Shown here piece by piece: positions 10,985 through 20,685 of a stretch of 64,000 bases of DNA. The DNA is from Gleimia europaea ACS-120-V-Col10b (GTDB lineage Bacteria > Actinomycetota > Actinomycetes > Actinomycetales > Actinomycetaceae), in the NCBI RefSeq assembly GCF_000411155.1, contig NZ_KE150266.1, positions 806,001 through 870,000 on the forward strand, written 5' to 3'. The position numbers and the translations under genes were made by a program. The first letter of the stretch is position 1. Every line of letters starts with the position of its first letter. Under the pieces are notes generated by a model that had not been told where the DNA came from, ran no database searches, and saw only the letters and a program-made list of their open reading frames with translations.

Positions 10985-11083
10985 AGCATTCCTCCAATCG
11001 TGGGCTACACGCGCCCTCTAACAACCAAGAAAACGATACTCCATAACAGCTTTTCCCCCACAATCATATGGGCAAATACAAAA

Positions 11084-11113
11084 GGAGGTCCGCACCACGT
11101 GGTGCGGACCTCC
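11084..11113 (-). terminator. Terminator after rpsI
   Basis: A perfect 15+15 bp palindrome (arm GGAGGTCCGCACCAC) with no spacer, 20 bp past the rpsI stop. On the minus strand it is followed by TTTTGTATTT. It separates rplM-rpsI from glmM. Confidence 0.85.
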
Positions 11114-11133
11114 AAAACGCAATCAACCAAACC

Positions 11134-11625
11134 TTAACGCTTGGAGTACTGCGGAGCCTTACGTGCCTTCTTAAGACCAGCCTTCTTACGCTCCGTGACA
11201 CGAGCGTCACGAGTCAAGAAACCAGCCTTCTTCAAAGCCGGGCGGTTAGCCTCGCGGTCAATCTCGTTGAGCGCGCGGGCAATGCCAAGACGCAAAGCGC
11301 CAGCCTGGCCAGACGTGCCGCCCCCATTAATGCGAGCAATCACGTCAAAACGACCCTCAAGGTCAAGAAGTACAAAAGGTGAGCGAACCAGCTGCTGGTG
11401 CAGCTTGTTCGGGAAGTAGTCGTCCAACGAACGACCGTTGACCTTCCACTCGCCGGTGCCCGGAACTAGGCGCACACGCGCAACGGAGCGCTTGCGACGG
11501 CCCAGGCCAACACCCGGAGCGGTAATCGACTGGCCAGCGCCAGTCTTCTCGGTCTCAGTTTCAGTAGTGTACGAGCTGGGGGCGTTCTCCTCTTCCAGCA
11601 CGTCGATATCGGTGGTCTCAGCCAC
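11134..11625 (-). CDS. rpsI: 30S ribosomal protein S9
   Basis: A 163-residue S9. The conserved core begins near residue 42 ([15 protein letters not shown]) and ends in the canonical basic tail finishing SKR, which reaches the P-site tRNA. The first 40 or so residues are an acidic, Thr-rich extension not present in the E. coli protein. The start is GTG at 11625 with a GAGGAG site. It follows rplM by 44 bp and ends at a strong terminator. Confidence 0.96.
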   Translation of the reverse strand: MAETTDIDVLEEENAPSSYTTETETEKTGAGQSITAPGVGLGRRKRSVARVRLVPGTGEWKVNGRSLDDYFPNKLHQQLVRSPFVLLDLEGRFDVIARINGGGTSGQAGALRLGIARALNEIDREANRPALKKAGFLTRDARVTERKKAGLKKARKAPQYSKR

Positions 11626-11669
11626 AGTTCTCCTCAGTTTTACTTACTGGCGTCCACAGCGCTGGGCGC

Positions 11670-12113
11670 TTACTGGGCGACCTGGGTGATCTCGTAGGGA
11701 ATCGGATTTTGAGCCGCGTGAGGGTGCTCCGGACCTGCGTAGACACGAAGCTTCTTCATCTGCGCTCGACCGAGCTTGTTGTGCGGGATCATACCGCGAA
11801 TAGCCTTCTCAACAGCACGCTCAGGGTACTTGGCAAGAAGTTCACGGTAAGAAATCTTCTTCAAGCCACCCGGGAAACCGGAGTGACGGTAAGCGAACTT
11901 CTGATCCAGCTTGTTACCGGTCAGGGCAATCTTGTCAGCGTTAATGATGATGACGAAATCACCCTGGTCAAGGTTCGGCGTGAAAGTAGGCTTATGCTTC
12001 CCACGAAGTAGCCTGGCAGCCGTAGCTGCCACACGGCCGAGGACGAGGTCGGTGGCGTCGATAACGTACCACTTCTTGACGTCGTCTCCGGGCTTAGGAA
12101 TATAGGTGCGCAC
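11670..12113 (-). CDS. rplM: 50S ribosomal protein L13
   Basis: A 147-residue L13 of normal length, with [15 protein letters not shown] near the start and [11 protein letters not shown] in the middle. GTG start at 12113 behind an AAGAAGG site. It opens the rplM-rpsI operon, which has a leader of about 150 nt and its own promoter. Confidence 0.97.
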   Translation of the reverse strand: MRTYIPKPGDDVKKWYVIDATDLVLGRVAATAARLLRGKHKPTFTPNLDQGDFVIIINADKIALTGNKLDQKFAYRHSGFPGGLKKISYRELLAKYPERAVEKAIRGMIPHNKLGRAQMKKLRVYAGPEHPHAAQNPIPYEITQVAQ

Positions 12114-12272
12114 GGGCGTGGCCTTCTTCTTCTAATTCGGGAGCAGTACAATATTCGATGACGAATAATTGCAACCGCTCACATTCAGGTATTGCTCGCG
12201 TCATTGCGTCTGGGCGTTAGACCAGAGAGTGGGAAGTTCTGATCCGCGCACACTAGACGCACAACGTCTTAC

Positions 12273-12301
12273 AGCTTAACGATCTAGCGGATCAGCGTCA
12301 A
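12273..12301 (-). promoter_or_regulatory. Promoter of rplM-rpsI
   Basis: On the minus strand TTGACG (12296-12301), a 17-bp spacer and TAAGCT (12273-12278). Transcription would start near 12266, giving a leader of about 150 nt. The leader holds two small hairpins: AGACG/CGTCT at 12255-12269 and TCTGG/CCAGA around 12209-12226. Confidence 0.55.
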
Positions 12302-12320
12302 AGGAACAGCGCCCTTAGTG

Positions 12321-12341
12321 GCGTATTACTCATAAATACGC
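12321..12341 (-). terminator. Hairpin after truA
   Basis: A GCGTATT/AATACGC stem with a 7-nt loop, 15 bp past the truA stop. No U-run follows, so termination is uncertain. The rplM promoter begins just beyond it. Confidence 0.35.
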
Positions 12342-12355
12342 GGGCGTTTGGCCGC

Positions 12356-13264
12356 TTAACAGTCCAATGACCTGAACCTGCGTGTTCTCTTCTGCTGGTC
12401 CGCCCACTCGTCTCCACCAGGATACTCCACTGCTATCAACGTGAGGCCATGAGCGGGCGCAATCGGCACTGAATGAGCGCGGCTAGGCTCCCCCACCAGC
12501 TGTTCAATCCAGCCGCGAGGACGCCTACCTCGCCCCACCTCCACTAGTGCTCCAACCACCGACCTCACCATCGAATGGCAAAAAGCATCCGCCGACAAAT
12601 GCACTTCGATCCCCGCTGGGGTGCGCTCTACCCTGGCCTCTTCCAACGTGCGGATGGTGGTAGCCCCCTCTCGGGGCTTACAAAACGATAAGAAATCATG
12701 CACTCCAAGAAGACAGTTCACCTCCGCCTGCATGACGTCCACATCCAGGGGCGCGCCGCTCCACCACACCGTGGCGCCAGTAAGCGGATCATTCGTTTCT
12801 ACCCGATCCGAAATGCGGTAGCAATAGTGCCGTTTAAGCGCGCTAAATCGGGCGTCAAAATCATCCGTCACCACGCGAACAGACTTCACCACAACGTCCG
12901 CGCCCGCAGCCTCACTCCCACGTGACAACAAACCATTCAGGCGTCCCTGAAGGGCGGCCAGCCCGGACTCAAAATCACCCGCACGGTTGAGCCTCGAAAT
13001 ACGGCTTTGCTCCACATCGAAGTTCGCCACCTGCGCCGCCGCATGCACACCCGCATCCGTACGCCCCGCCACCGTTAATGTCACCGGCGTGCGCAGTAGC
13101 GTAGCCAAAGCCTGCTCAACCTCGCCCTGCACCGTGCGCAACTGCGGTTGTCGCGCCCAACCGTGAAACGCCGTCCCCAGATACGCTAAATCCAACCGGA
13201 CTCGAACCGCGTCCTCACCAATGCGTGTAAACCGGGCTGGCTCGGTTTCCTCTAAACGTTCCAA
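12356..13264 (-). CDS. truA: tRNA pseudouridine(38-40) synthase TruA
   Basis: A 302-residue TruA. The catalytic aspartate is Asp70 in VAGRTDAGVHA, and the FHGWARQ stretch near residue 33 is typical. The frame begins with TTG at 13264, overlapping the ppgK stop by 13 bp; no better start is visible before the conserved RLDLAYLGTAFHGW region. In many actinobacteria truA follows rplQ. Here ppgK has come between them. Confidence 0.93.
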   Translation of the reverse strand: MERLEETEPARFTRIGEDAVRVRLDLAYLGTAFHGWARQPQLRTVQGEVEQALATLLRTPVTLTVAGRTDAGVHAAAQVANFDVEQSRISRLNRAGDFESGLAALQGRLNGLLSRGSEAAGADVVVKSVRVVTDDFDARFSALKRHYCYRISDRVETNDPLTGATVWWSGAPLDVDVMQAEVNCLLGVHDFLSFCKPREGATTIRTLEEARVERTPAGIEVHLSADAFCHSMVRSVVGALVEVGRGRRPRGWIEQLVGEPSRAHSVPIAPAHGLTLIAVEYPGGDEWADQQKRTRRFRSLDC

Positions 13265-14010
13265 GCTCGCACCCCGCCGCGAATACCGGCGTCATTAGGC
13301 ACAATCACCACGTCATCACCCAGATGTTCGCGATGAGAAGGCGTAATGCGTACCCCATTACCTCCGCCGATGTACAGGCGGTCCCACATGTACATCGGGC
13401 GCAGCGCTGCCACGGTACGGCGCACGCGACGAGACCAGTGTGCATCACCCAGGCGCAAACGCTCATGCTCGCCCAGGTAATCGTCATACGTTAAACCCCA
13501 GCGGATCGGGCCCTGCGAAATCTCCGTGTGCGGGGCAAGCCGGCCCGCATCAAACACCGCGTTGCCCAGGCCTGTGCCCAGCGTAATGATCATCTCTAGC
13601 CCCGTGCCCGCAATCGCGCCCGCACCCGCTACCTCCGCATCATTCAACACGAGCGTAGGAATCTGCAGGCGCTCCTCCAAGCTTCTGCGCATATCGAACC
13701 GGGACCACAGCTGCACCAACTCGGGTAGCACCTTAGAACGCGGGCCGTCCTTCGTGATGTAGTGGGGTGTTGCAATCACCACGCCATGGCGAATCATGCC
13801 CGGCATACCCACCGTCACACGATCCGCGCGCGGCAAATGCCCCGCCAAATCCGCAATCGTGTCAACCAGCAAGGTTGGTGACAACGGGTAGGGTGTGGCC
13901 GTGCGCACAGCCGGGGCAATCATCGTGCCGTTCTCATCCAGCACCGACGCCTTAATACCGCCCCCGCCACAATCAACCGCCAAGGTCAAAATCTCACTCA
14001 TACTCCCCAT
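13252..14010 (-). CDS. ppgK: ROK-family kinase, polyphosphate glucokinase-like
   Basis: A 252-residue ROK-fold kinase closest to actinobacterial polyphosphate/ATP glucokinases: phosphate-1 loop DCGGGGIKA (13-21), catalytic-type Asp124 in VLNDAEVAG, ITLGTGLGNAVF loop (142-153) and GGGNGVR near the end. The usual sugar- and metal-binding ELGH motif reads EISQ here (163-166), and the usual DIGG start is DCGG, so substrate or activity may differ. ATGs at 14010 and 14001 are both possible starts. It overlaps truA by 13 bp. Glucose phosphorylation is inferred from the family. Confidence 0.78.
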   Translation of the reverse strand: MGSMSEILTLAVDCGGGGIKASVLDENGTMIAPAVRTATPYPLSPTLLVDTIADLAGHLPRADRVTVGMPGMIRHGVVIATPHYITKDGPRSKVLPELVQLWSRFDMRRSLEERLQIPTLVLNDAEVAGAGAIAGTGLEMIITLGTGLGNAVFDAGRLAPHTEISQGPIRWGLTYDDYLGEHERLRLGDAHWSRRVRRTVAALRPMYMWDRLYIGGGNGVRITPSHREHLGDDVVIVPNDAGIRGGVRAWNV

Positions 14011-14040
14011 CCTAGCGGCCCTTAACCCACGGAAAACAAA

Positions 14041-14074
14041 AGGAGGGCGCGGACCAAACGATCCGCGCCCTCCT
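14041..14074 (-). terminator. Terminator after rplQ
   Basis: A perfect 13-bp stem (AGGAGGGCGCGGA and its complement at 14062-14074) with an 8-nt loop, 15 bp past the rplQ stop. On the minus strand it is followed by TTTTGTTTTCC. It ends the infA-to-rplQ unit. Confidence 0.85.
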
Positions 14075-14088
14075 CGAAGCAGTCAGAC

Positions 14089-14616
14089 TTACTTCTCGGT
14101 TTCCTCAGCAGCCTCGGCCTCTTCAACCTCAGGTGCCTCTACAACCTCTTCCGCCTCAGGAGCCTGGGCGGGCCCGGGCTCCTTCACCTCGTCCTCAGCC
14201 GCCGCAGCCATAGCTGCAGTCTTGTCGGCCTCGGCGATAACAGCCTTCTTCTCAACCTTCTCGGTCACGATAGAAATCTGTACCATCGGAGCGTTGTCGC
14301 CACGACGATTACCGAGCTTGGTGATACGGGTGTAACCACCCTGGCGCTCCGGGTCAATCGACGGTGCGACCTCGTCAAACAAGGTGTACAGGACGTCCTT
14401 ATCCGGGAGCGTCTTCGCAACCGTACGACGAGCGTGAATGTCACCTCGGCGAGCCTTGGTGATCATCTTCTCCGCAAGCGGCTGCAGGCGACGAGCCTTA
14501 GCGGCCGTCGTCGTGATCTGTCCGTGAATGAACAGTTCCCTGGCGAGATTCGCCAGAATGATTTTTTCGTGCGCCGGGCTTCCACCCAGACGAGGGCCCT
14601 TCGTAGGCTTGGGCAT
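14089..14616 (-). CDS. rplQ: 50S ribosomal protein L17
   Basis: A 175-residue L17. The core (1-118) has the canonical start [17 protein letters not shown]. About 55 residues of Ala/Glu-rich acidic tail follow, much longer than the 120-130 residues of most L17 proteins. Acidic tails on L17 occur in other actinobacteria. It follows rpoA by 30 bp and ends at a strong terminator. Confidence 0.96.
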   Translation of the reverse strand: MPKPTKGPRLGGSPAHEKIILANLARELFIHGQITTTAAKARRLQPLAEKMITKARRGDIHARRTVAKTLPDKDVLYTLFDEVAPSIDPERQGGYTRITKLGNRRGDNAPMVQISIVTEKVEKKAVIAEADKTAAMAAAAEDEVKEPGPAQAPEAEEVVEAPEVEEAEAAEETEK

Positions 14617-14646
14617 GATTTCTCCTATAAAACTTCTGTGCGATGC

Positions 14647-15636
14647 TTACTCGTCGCTGAACTGGATAGAACGAGGCTGATCAGTGGAACCACCGGGCAT
14701 TACTGCGTCTTTAAGCGTCATGCCAAGACCAGCAAGCTTCTCCCTGATCTCCTCAATAGACTTCGTACCAAAGTTACGAATATCCAGAAGGTCAGCCTCC
14801 GAGTGAGCAACCAGCTCGCCCACGGTCAAAATACCGCGGCGACGCAAGGCGTTGTAAGAACGGGACTGCAGCCCAAGCTCCTCAATCGGAAGAGCCAGAT
14901 CCTGCGCAAGCGTCTCATCCGTAGCAGACGGACCAATCTCAATACCCTCAGCCTCAGTATTCAGCTCACGAGCTAGACCAAACAGCTCAACAAGCGTCTT
15001 CCCAGCCGAAGCAAGAGCATCACGCGGCGAAATAGCCGCCTTAGTCTCGACATCAACGACGAGACGATCAAAGTCCGTACGCTGCTCAACACGAGTAGCT
15101 TCAACCTTGTAGGTAACCCGCAAAACGGGGCTGTAAATCGAATCAACCGGGATGCGTGAAATCTCCGCATCCGCGCTCTTATTCTGAGCGGCCGAAACGT
15201 AGCCACGGCCACGCTCGACGGTCAGCTCGATCTCCAGTTTGCCCTTCTCAGAAAGCGTAGCGATGTGAAGATCCGGGTTGTGAATCTCAACCCCAGCAGG
15301 AAGCGTAATGTCTCCCGCCGTCACCTCACCGGCCTCAGCCTTACGAAGGTACATAACAACAGGCTCATCGTTCTCAGACGAGAGAACGATCTCCTTGATG
15401 TTCAGGATAATCTCGGCAACATCTTCCTTGACGCCCGGCACGGTCGAAAATTCGTGCTGAACGCCATCAATGCGGATAGACGTTACAGCCGCCCCCGGAA
15501 TGGAGGACAGCAAGGTACGACGCAAGGAGTTACCCAGCGTGTAGCCAAACCCCGGCTCTAGGGGCTCCAGTGTAAAACGCGAGCGGTAGTCGCTAACCTT
15601 CTCTTCTGTCAGAGTGGGTCGCTGTGCAATGAGCAC
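14647..15636 (-). CDS. rpoA: RNA polymerase alpha subunit
   Basis: A 329-residue alpha subunit. The N-terminal dimerisation domain (about 1-230) has [23 protein letters not shown]. The C-terminal domain (about 245-310), which contacts promoter DNA and activators, has [18 protein letters not shown] and [17 protein letters not shown] start at 15636 with an AAAGGAT site. It lies between rpsK and rplQ in the alpha operon. Confidence 0.98.
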   Translation of the reverse strand: MLIAQRPTLTEEKVSDYRSRFTLEPLEPGFGYTLGNSLRRTLLSSIPGAAVTSIRIDGVQHEFSTVPGVKEDVAEIILNIKEIVLSSENDEPVVMYLRKAEAGEVTAGDITLPAGVEIHNPDLHIATLSEKGKLEIELTVERGRGYVSAAQNKSADAEISRIPVDSIYSPVLRVTYKVEATRVEQRTDFDRLVVDVETKAAISPRDALASAGKTLVELFGLARELNTEAEGIEIGPSATDETLAQDLALPIEELGLQSRSYNALRRRGILTVGELVAHSEADLLDIRNFGTKSIEEIREKLAGLGMTLKDAVMPGGSTDQPRSIQFSDE

Positions 15637-15774
15637 GTCTGTGATCCTTTCTGCTCAACATCCGCCATATGACATTGAGCGGTGTTACCAGCATCCGCTG
15701 GAACAGGTTTGGCGTTGAAAAACCGGGAGGCTAATCAACATCGACGTGGAGACTCAACGGTCTCGATGAAACGC

Positions 15775-16179
15775 TCAGACGCGGCGACGCTTCGGCGGGC
15801 GTGCACCGTTGTGCGGCTGCGGGGTGACATCCTGAATGGAGCCAACCTCAATACCCGTTGCCTGAAGCGAACGGATAGCAGTCTCACGGCCGGAACCCGG
15901 ACCCTTAACGAAAACGTCAACCTTCTTCACACCGTGCTCCTGAGCGCGGCGAGCTGCGGACTCCGCAGCAAGCTGAGCAGCAAACGGGGTGGACTTACGC
16001 GAGCCCTTAAAACCAACCTGACCGGAAGAAGCCCACGAGAGGACAGCGCCGGTTGGGTCTGTGATCGACACGATCGTGTTATTAAACGTCGACTTAATGT
16101 ACGCGTGGCCGTGGGGCACATTCTGACGAGTCTTGCGCTTGCCCTTACGAGCCACCGTTGAACGCTTAGTAGTAGCCAT
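15775..16179 (-). CDS. rpsK: 30S ribosomal protein S11
   Basis: A 134-residue S11 with [19 protein letters not shown] near the start and the conserved C-terminal end [12 protein letters not shown]. It follows rpsM by 37 bp in the alpha operon. Confidence 0.98.
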   Translation of the reverse strand: MATTKRSTVARKGKRKTRQNVPHGHAYIKSTFNNTIVSITDPTGAVLSWASSGQVGFKGSRKSTPFAAQLAAESAARRAQEHGVKKVDVFVKGPGSGRETAIRSLQATGIEVGSIQDVTPQPHNGARPPKRRRV

Positions 16180-16216
16180 AATTTATTCTCCTGCGAGTAA
16201 CAGCCAACCCAGCGGG

Positions 16217-16588
16217 TTAGGCCTTCTTCTTTCCGGCAACAGTGCGCTTCGGGCCCTTACGGGTACGAGCGTTCGTCTTGGTGCGCTGACCGCGAACCGG
16301 CAGGCCACGACGGTGGCGCAGCCCCTGGTAGGAACCAATCTCAATCTTGCGGCGGATATCAGCCTGAACCTCACGGCGCAGGTCACCTTCCACCTTGTAG
16401 TTGCCCTCGATGTACTCGCGGAGCTTTACGAGATCCTCTTCAGTGGCGTCTTTTGTACGCAGATCCGGTGAAACACCGGTTGCGGCCAAGGCTTCCTTAG
16501 CGCGCGTGCGGCCAACGCCGTAAATGTAAGTAAGCGCAACTTCCAACCGCTTCTCGCGGGGGAGATCTACGCCGGCAATACGTGCCAT
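16217..16588 (-). CDS. rpsM: 30S ribosomal protein S13
   Basis: A 123-residue S13 with [20 protein letters not shown] at the start and the late [20 protein letters not shown] stretch that reaches the subunit interface and tRNA. A 152-bp gap separates it from rpmJ upstream; the gap has a short GC hairpin near 16679-16697 but no clear promoter. Confidence 0.98.
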   Translation of the reverse strand: MARIAGVDLPREKRLEVALTYIYGVGRTRAKEALAATGVSPDLRTKDATEEDLVKLREYIEGNYKVEGDLRREVQADIRRKIEIGSYQGLRHRRGLPVRGQRTKTNARTRKGPKRTVAGKKKA

Positions 16589-16740
16589 GTTTTCACTCCA
16601 ATGGTGAAGTAGGAGGTGGTCACTTCATCATCTAGGTTCTAACCCCTAGCCCCGGCCTCCTCAACCGAGGGTCTCGCACCCGGGAAAACACCCCGGAGCG
16701 GCCGATGAAATGCTTATTGATTTATAAAACAGCTTGGGGC

Positions 16741-16857
16741 TTAGCGGCCCTGACGCTGCTTGTGTCGCGGATTGTCACAGATGACCATAACCTTGCCGTG
16801 GCGACGAATCACCTTGCAGTTGTCACAGATCTTCTTGACACTCGGCTGTACCTTCAT
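16741..16857 (-). CDS. rpmJ: 50S ribosomal protein L36
   Basis: A 38-residue protein too short for many ORF callers: it starts [19 protein letters not shown] and ends KQRQGR. Cys11, Cys14, Cys27 and His32 are the zinc ligands of the C+ form. TAA stop at 16741-16743. It sits between infA and rpsM as usual. Confidence 0.95.
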   Translation of the reverse strand: MKVQPSVKKICDNCKVIRRHGKVMVICDNPRHKQRQGR

Positions 16858-16894
16858 GGTTCTACCTCCACCGAAAATCGGCTTAGTGTCGGTT

Positions 16895-17116
16895 TTACTT
16901 GTAGCGGTAAACGATGCGTCCGCGCGACAGGTCGTACGGGCTAAGCTCGACGACGACGCGGTCCTCCGGAAGAATACGAATGTAATGTTGGCGCATCTTT
17001 CCAGAAATATGTGCCAGAACTAGATGCCCGTTACCAAGCTCAACTCGAAACATCGCGTTAGGCAGAGCCTCCACGACGGTTCCTTCCATCTCAATGACGC
17101 CGTCTTTTTTCGCCAT
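16895..17116 (-). CDS. infA: Translation initiation factor IF-1
   Basis: A 73-residue IF-1 of normal length, a single OB-fold with [14 protein letters not shown] and the [22 protein letters not shown] motif that binds the A site of the 30S subunit. GGAGGAT ribosome site. A TAGGCT stretch in the 150-bp gap before it is a possible -10 element, so infA may start the alpha-operon transcript. Confidence 0.98.
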   Translation of the reverse strand: MAKKDGVIEMEGTVVEALPNAMFRVELGNGHLVLAHISGKMRQHYIRILPEDRVVVELSPYDLSRGRIVYRYK

Positions 17117-17266
17117 ATCCTCCGTCTATCCCCTACAGGTCGTTTGGAAACCCCCAAAACTGAGGGCGAGCCTATGCACACCGAATTTCGGGTACAGATT
17201 ATGGCCCAACCAACGAGTTTATAGGATAAATCAGGCCCTGGAAAGGCCGCGGACTTGTTAAATCAC

Positions 17267-18112
17267 TCACGCGCCGAGCGGGGTCGGTTTCACCCCGTAC
17301 GGAGCCAAACCAGCCGCACCGCCGTCGGGAGCAGTGAGCACCCAAACGCCTTTACTCGTGCGCGCAATAGTGTGCTCCCAATGCGCAGCTAAGCTTCCAT
17401 CCGCAGTCTTAACCGTCCAGTCATCTGCGAGCACAACAGTTTCAATACCGCCATCGGTCAGCATGGGCTCCACCGCCAAAACCATGCCCGGCTTGATACG
17501 CGGGGACAGGCCGCGAGGGCGGTAGTTCAAAACTTCTGGCGCCTGATGCATCGCGGTGCCGATACCGTGACCCGTGTACTCTTCAATAATTCCGGCCTCC
17601 CAGTGACCGTCGCGGCGCTTAGCCACCACGGCTTCAACCGCATCGCCAATGTCGTAAATACGCTTGCCCTTCGCAACCGCAACCAGAGCTGCCCACATAG
17701 ATTCTTCCGTGACCGAGTTCAACCTGAGCGCCTCATTAGCACCTGCCTCGTCCCCGCCCACAATCATCGTGAAAGCCGCGTCGCCGTGCCACTGCTGGCC
17801 TTCACGCTCCACATAAGCCCCGCAGTCAAACGAAACCAGGTCGCCGCGCTCCAGCCTCGTCATGTCCGGAATTCCGTGCACCACCGTGTCGTTCACCGAA
17901 ATGCAAACCGTTGCGGGAAATCCCCCGTAGCCCAAAAAGTTTGACTTCGCCCCGTGGCTCTCAATCACGCTTGCCGACACCTCGTCAAGCTCCAGCAGTG
18001 TAACGCCCGGTACGGCCGCCTGGCGTAGCGCCTTATGAATCGCGGCGACAACCAGCCCGGCCTCGCGCATCCACAAAATCTGCTTATCGGACTTCAGTTC
18101 AATACGAGACAT
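17267..18112 (-). CDS. map: Methionine aminopeptidase, type I
   Basis: A 281-residue type I enzyme removing the initiator methionine. Its five metal ligands are visible: Asp in LVSFDCGA, Asp in HGDAAF, His in YTGHGIG, Glu in VLAVEPML and Glu in AHWEHT. GHGIGTAMHQAPEVLNY is the family signature. It lies between adk and infA, but a strong terminator separates it from adk. A TATACG stretch about 20 bp upstream of the ATG may be its own -10 element. Confidence 0.96.
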   Translation of the reverse strand: MSRIELKSDKQILWMREAGLVVAAIHKALRQAAVPGVTLLELDEVSASVIESHGAKSNFLGYGGFPATVCISVNDTVVHGIPDMTRLERGDLVSFDCGAYVEREGQQWHGDAAFTMIVGGDEAGANEALRLNSVTEESMWAALVAVAKGKRIYDIGDAVEAVVAKRRDGHWEAGIIEEYTGHGIGTAMHQAPEVLNYRPRGLSPRIKPGMVLAVEPMLTDGGIETVVLADDWTVKTADGSLAAHWEHTIARTSKGVWVLTAPDGGAAGLAPYGVKPTPLGA

Positions 18113-18136
18113 GTAAACCCCAACACGTATAAAAGT

Positions 18137-18168
18137 GGTGAACCCGCTGAAAGTTCAGCGGGTTCACC
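18137..18168 (-). terminator. Terminator after adk
   Basis: A perfect 14-bp stem (GGTGAACCCGCTGA and complement) with an AAGT loop, 10 bp past the adk stop and followed on the minus strand by ACTTTTATA. Confidence 0.85.
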
Positions 18169-18177
18169 ATCGTCAAA

Positions 18178-18789
18178 CTACTTTTCTAACAGGCCGTACT
18201 CGGTAAGCACCTGGCGGATGCGTTCCCAAACCTCATCTACCGTGCCGATACCGTCCACTTGCACCAGCTTGTCCTGATCCGCGTAGTACGTCACCATCGG
18301 TTCGGTCTGCTCCTTATACACCTCAAGGCGACGGCGAATCACCGGCTCGGTGTCATCAGCGCGGCCCTCAATTTCGGCCCGTTTCAATAGGCGCTGCACA
18401 ACCTCGTCAAGCTCAACCGCGATCTCAAGAACCAGATCCAGCTCACGGCCGGTGGCGGCAAGCGCGTCGCGCAGATAAAAAGCCTGATCAATCGTGCGCG
18501 GGTAGCCATCAAGTAGGAAACCGCTCGCAACGTCCGGCGCTGACAGGCGCGCTTTCACCATCGGGTTGGTAACCGAATCGGGAACGAACTCGCCTGCATC
18601 CATGTAGGACTGTGCCTTTTGACCAAGCTCAGTGCGGTCCTTCATATTCTGACGGAAAATCGCTCCCGTAGAGATTGCAGGAATTTGCAAAACTTCAGCA
18701 ATCCGCTTAGCTTGCGTCCCTTTCCCGGCGCCGGGTGCGCCAAGAATCAAAATAGCTGGACCGGCATTTGACCCATCTGGAGATATCAC
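18178..18789 (-). CDS. adk: Adenylate kinase
   Basis: A 203-residue adenylate kinase with the P-loop GAPGAGKGTQ, TGAIFR and FLLDGYPRTIDQA motifs and a short LID lacking zinc cysteines, as in other actinobacterial enzymes. GTG start at 18789 overlaps the secY stop as GTGA. The first 10 or so residues (SPDGSNAGP) extend the usual N-terminus slightly. Confidence 0.96.
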   Translation of the reverse strand: MISPDGSNAGPAILILGAPGAGKGTQAKRIAEVLQIPAISTGAIFRQNMKDRTELGQKAQSYMDAGEFVPDSVTNPMVKARLSAPDVASGFLLDGYPRTIDQAFYLRDALAATGRELDLVLEIAVELDEVVQRLLKRAEIEGRADDTEPVIRRRLEVYKEQTEPMVTYYADQDKLVQVDGIGTVDEVWERIRQVLTEYGLLEK

Positions 18790-20078
18790 TGGAGGAACCC
18801 TTCATAATGGTGCTTTTGCAGCTGGGAGTTAATTTCCTTAACCGTTTGCAAACCAACACCAACAATAATCAGAAGCGTTGTTCCGCCAAACGGCAACTGG
18901 CCATGCTCTAGCTTCAAAGGAATGATCGCAAGAGTTGGGAGCAACGCGATGATGGCGAGGTAGATAGCACCCGCCGACGTAATGCGGCTCATCACGTACC
19001 GCAGGTAATCTGCGGTGGGACGACCCGCACGGATACCGGGGATAAAACCGCCGTAGCGCTTCATGTTATCCGCCGTCTCGTCCGGATTGAACGTGATCGA
19101 CGTGTAGAAGAACGCGAAGAAAATAATCAGCAGCGCGTTCAGCAGCATGTACATGGCGGCAGTGGACATGAAGTTTCGCTGAATCCACAAAACCCAATTC
19201 GCGGTGGGCTCGCCAAAGTTAGCGATCATCGGTGGGAGGGCAAGAATGGACGTGGAGAAGATGACGGGGATAACGCCCGACATGTTGATCTTCAAAGGAA
19301 TGTAAGTAGTGGAACCACCCATTAGGCGGCGACCAACCATACGCTTCGCGTACTGAACTGGAATACGACGCTGCGCCTGCTCCACAAAAACAACTGCAAG
19401 AGTAATCGCCAAAATAAGAAGAACGATCCAAAAGACCTTGCCCCAACCGCCACCACGGCCAATCGCCATGAGGCGAGCTGGTAGCGTTGCAGTGATTGAA
19501 GTGAAGATAAGGAGCGACATGCCGTTACCAATGCCCCGCTCCGTGATGAGCTCACCAAGCCACATGATGACGCCAGTTCCCGCAGTCATAACAATGACCA
19601 TAAGCAAGAACGTGACCGGCCCCTGATCCGGAATCAACGGCACGGAACAGCCGGGGAAAAGGCGGCCCGACATAGCTAGCGAGACAATGGTAGAAGACTG
19701 CAGAACGCCCAGGAAGATCGTCAGGTAGCGCGTGTACTGCGTGAGTTTAGAACGTCCCTGCTGCCCTTCCTTGTGCAGATCATCAAAACGCGGAATAACT
19801 ACGCGTAGAAGCTGAACGATAATCGACGCCGTAATGTAAGGCATGATGCCGAGCGCGAAAACCGAAAGTTGTAGGAGTGCGCCACCGGAGAATAGATTCA
19901 CCAGATCGAGAAGAGAGGTTTGATCCTGCTGCGCCAAACAAACCTGAACATTCGGAGTGGAAACACCCGGAGTGGGAATGAATGAGCCGAGCCGGAACAA
20001 TGCCATGACCAGTAGCGTGAACAGCATCTTATTCCGAAGATCAGGCGTTCGGAATGCCTGTGCAAATGCGGAGAGCAA
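18786..20078 (-). CDS. secY: Preprotein translocase subunit SecY
   Basis: A 430-residue channel protein with ten membrane helices. LFRLGSFIPTPGV lies in the first, LGIMPYITASIIVQLL forms the plug/helix 2 region, and GQQGRSKLTQYTRYLT follows. Forms the Sec channel with SecE, also in this window. A terminator after rplO and about 80 bp of AT-rich DNA before secY suggest a separate secY-adk transcript, although no promoter pair is clear. Confidence 0.97.
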   Translation of the reverse strand: MLSAFAQAFRTPDLRNKMLFTLLVMALFRLGSFIPTPGVSTPNVQVCLAQQDQTSLLDLVNLFSGGALLQLSVFALGIMPYITASIIVQLLRVVIPRFDDLHKEGQQGRSKLTQYTRYLTIFLGVLQSSTIVSLAMSGRLFPGCSVPLIPDQGPVTFLLMVIVMTAGTGVIMWLGELITERGIGNGMSLLIFTSITATLPARLMAIGRGGGWGKVFWIVLLILAITLAVVFVEQAQRRIPVQYAKRMVGRRLMGGSTTYIPLKINMSGVIPVIFSTSILALPPMIANFGEPTANWVLWIQRNFMSTAAMYMLLNALLIIFFAFFYTSITFNPDETADNMKRYGGFIPGIRAGRPTADYLRYVMSRITSAGAIYLAIIALLPTLAIIPLKLEHGQLPFGGTTLLIIVGVGLQTVKEINSQLQKHHYEGFLQ

Positions 20079-20176
20079 GCGTCCTCCTGGGATAAAGAAA
20101 TAAACTCAAGCCTAACTGATCTTAGACTAGCGCATGATCGTGCTAGGTCTGAAACCAGATTAAGTAAAGGTCAAAA

Positions 20177-20207
20177 GTGCGGCCCGACCATACTGATCGG
20201 GCCGCAC
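20177..20207 (-). terminator. Terminator after rplO
   Basis: An 11-bp stem (GTGCGGCCCGA/TCGGGCCGCAC) with a 9-nt loop, 20 bp past the rplO stop and followed by TTTTGACCTTT on the minus strand. Ends the spc operon. Confidence 0.85.
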
Positions 20208-20227
20208 CTCACTTTAGACAGCTGACA

Positions 20228-20683
20228 TTAGCGAGCGGAAATAGTTCCGCCAGCGCCGGTGATCTTCGCTTCAGCAGAAGCAGACCACTTATCAACCGTA
20301 ATGTTGAACTTCTGGGTGAGCTCGCCCTGGCCCAGAACCTTCACCAGTTCGCCATCGCGAACAGCGCCCTTAGCTACAAGATCCGCAACGGTGACGTCGC
20401 CACCCTTGGGGAACAGAGCCTCAATCTTTTCCAGGTTAACAACCTGGTACTCGACGCGGAACGGGTTCTTGAACCCACGTAGCTTCGGAAGGCGCATATG
20501 CATCGGCATCTGGCCACCTTCAAAGCCGGCAGGAACTTGGTAACGAGCCTTCGTGCCCTTGGTACCACGACCAGCGGTCTTACCCTTCGAGCCTTCACCG
20601 CGACCAACGCGCATCTTGCGCTTGTTGGAGCCCGGCGCAGGCTTAAGGTCGTGGAGGCGCGTGATCGAGTATTCTTCACTCAT
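20228..20683 (-). CDS. rplO: 50S ribosomal protein L15
   Basis: A 151-residue L15 with [20 protein letters not shown] and the Gly/Lys-rich [13 protein letters not shown] stretch at the N-terminus. Last gene of the spc operon, 2 bp after rpmD. Confidence 0.97.
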   Translation of the reverse strand: MSEEYSITRLHDLKPAPGSNKRKMRVGRGEGSKGKTAGRGTKGTKARYQVPAGFEGGQMPMHMRLPKLRGFKNPFRVEYQVVNLEKIEALFPKGGDVTVADLVAKGAVRDGELVKVLGQGELTQKFNITVDKWSASAEAKITGAGGTISAR

Positions 20684-20685
20684 GG

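Noticed and set aside
12239..12295. CTGATCCGC/GCGGATCAG as an RNA hairpin in the rplM leader
   Set aside because: One arm lies in the promoter spacer, upstream of the likely start of transcription, so it is reported as a possible DNA operator instead.
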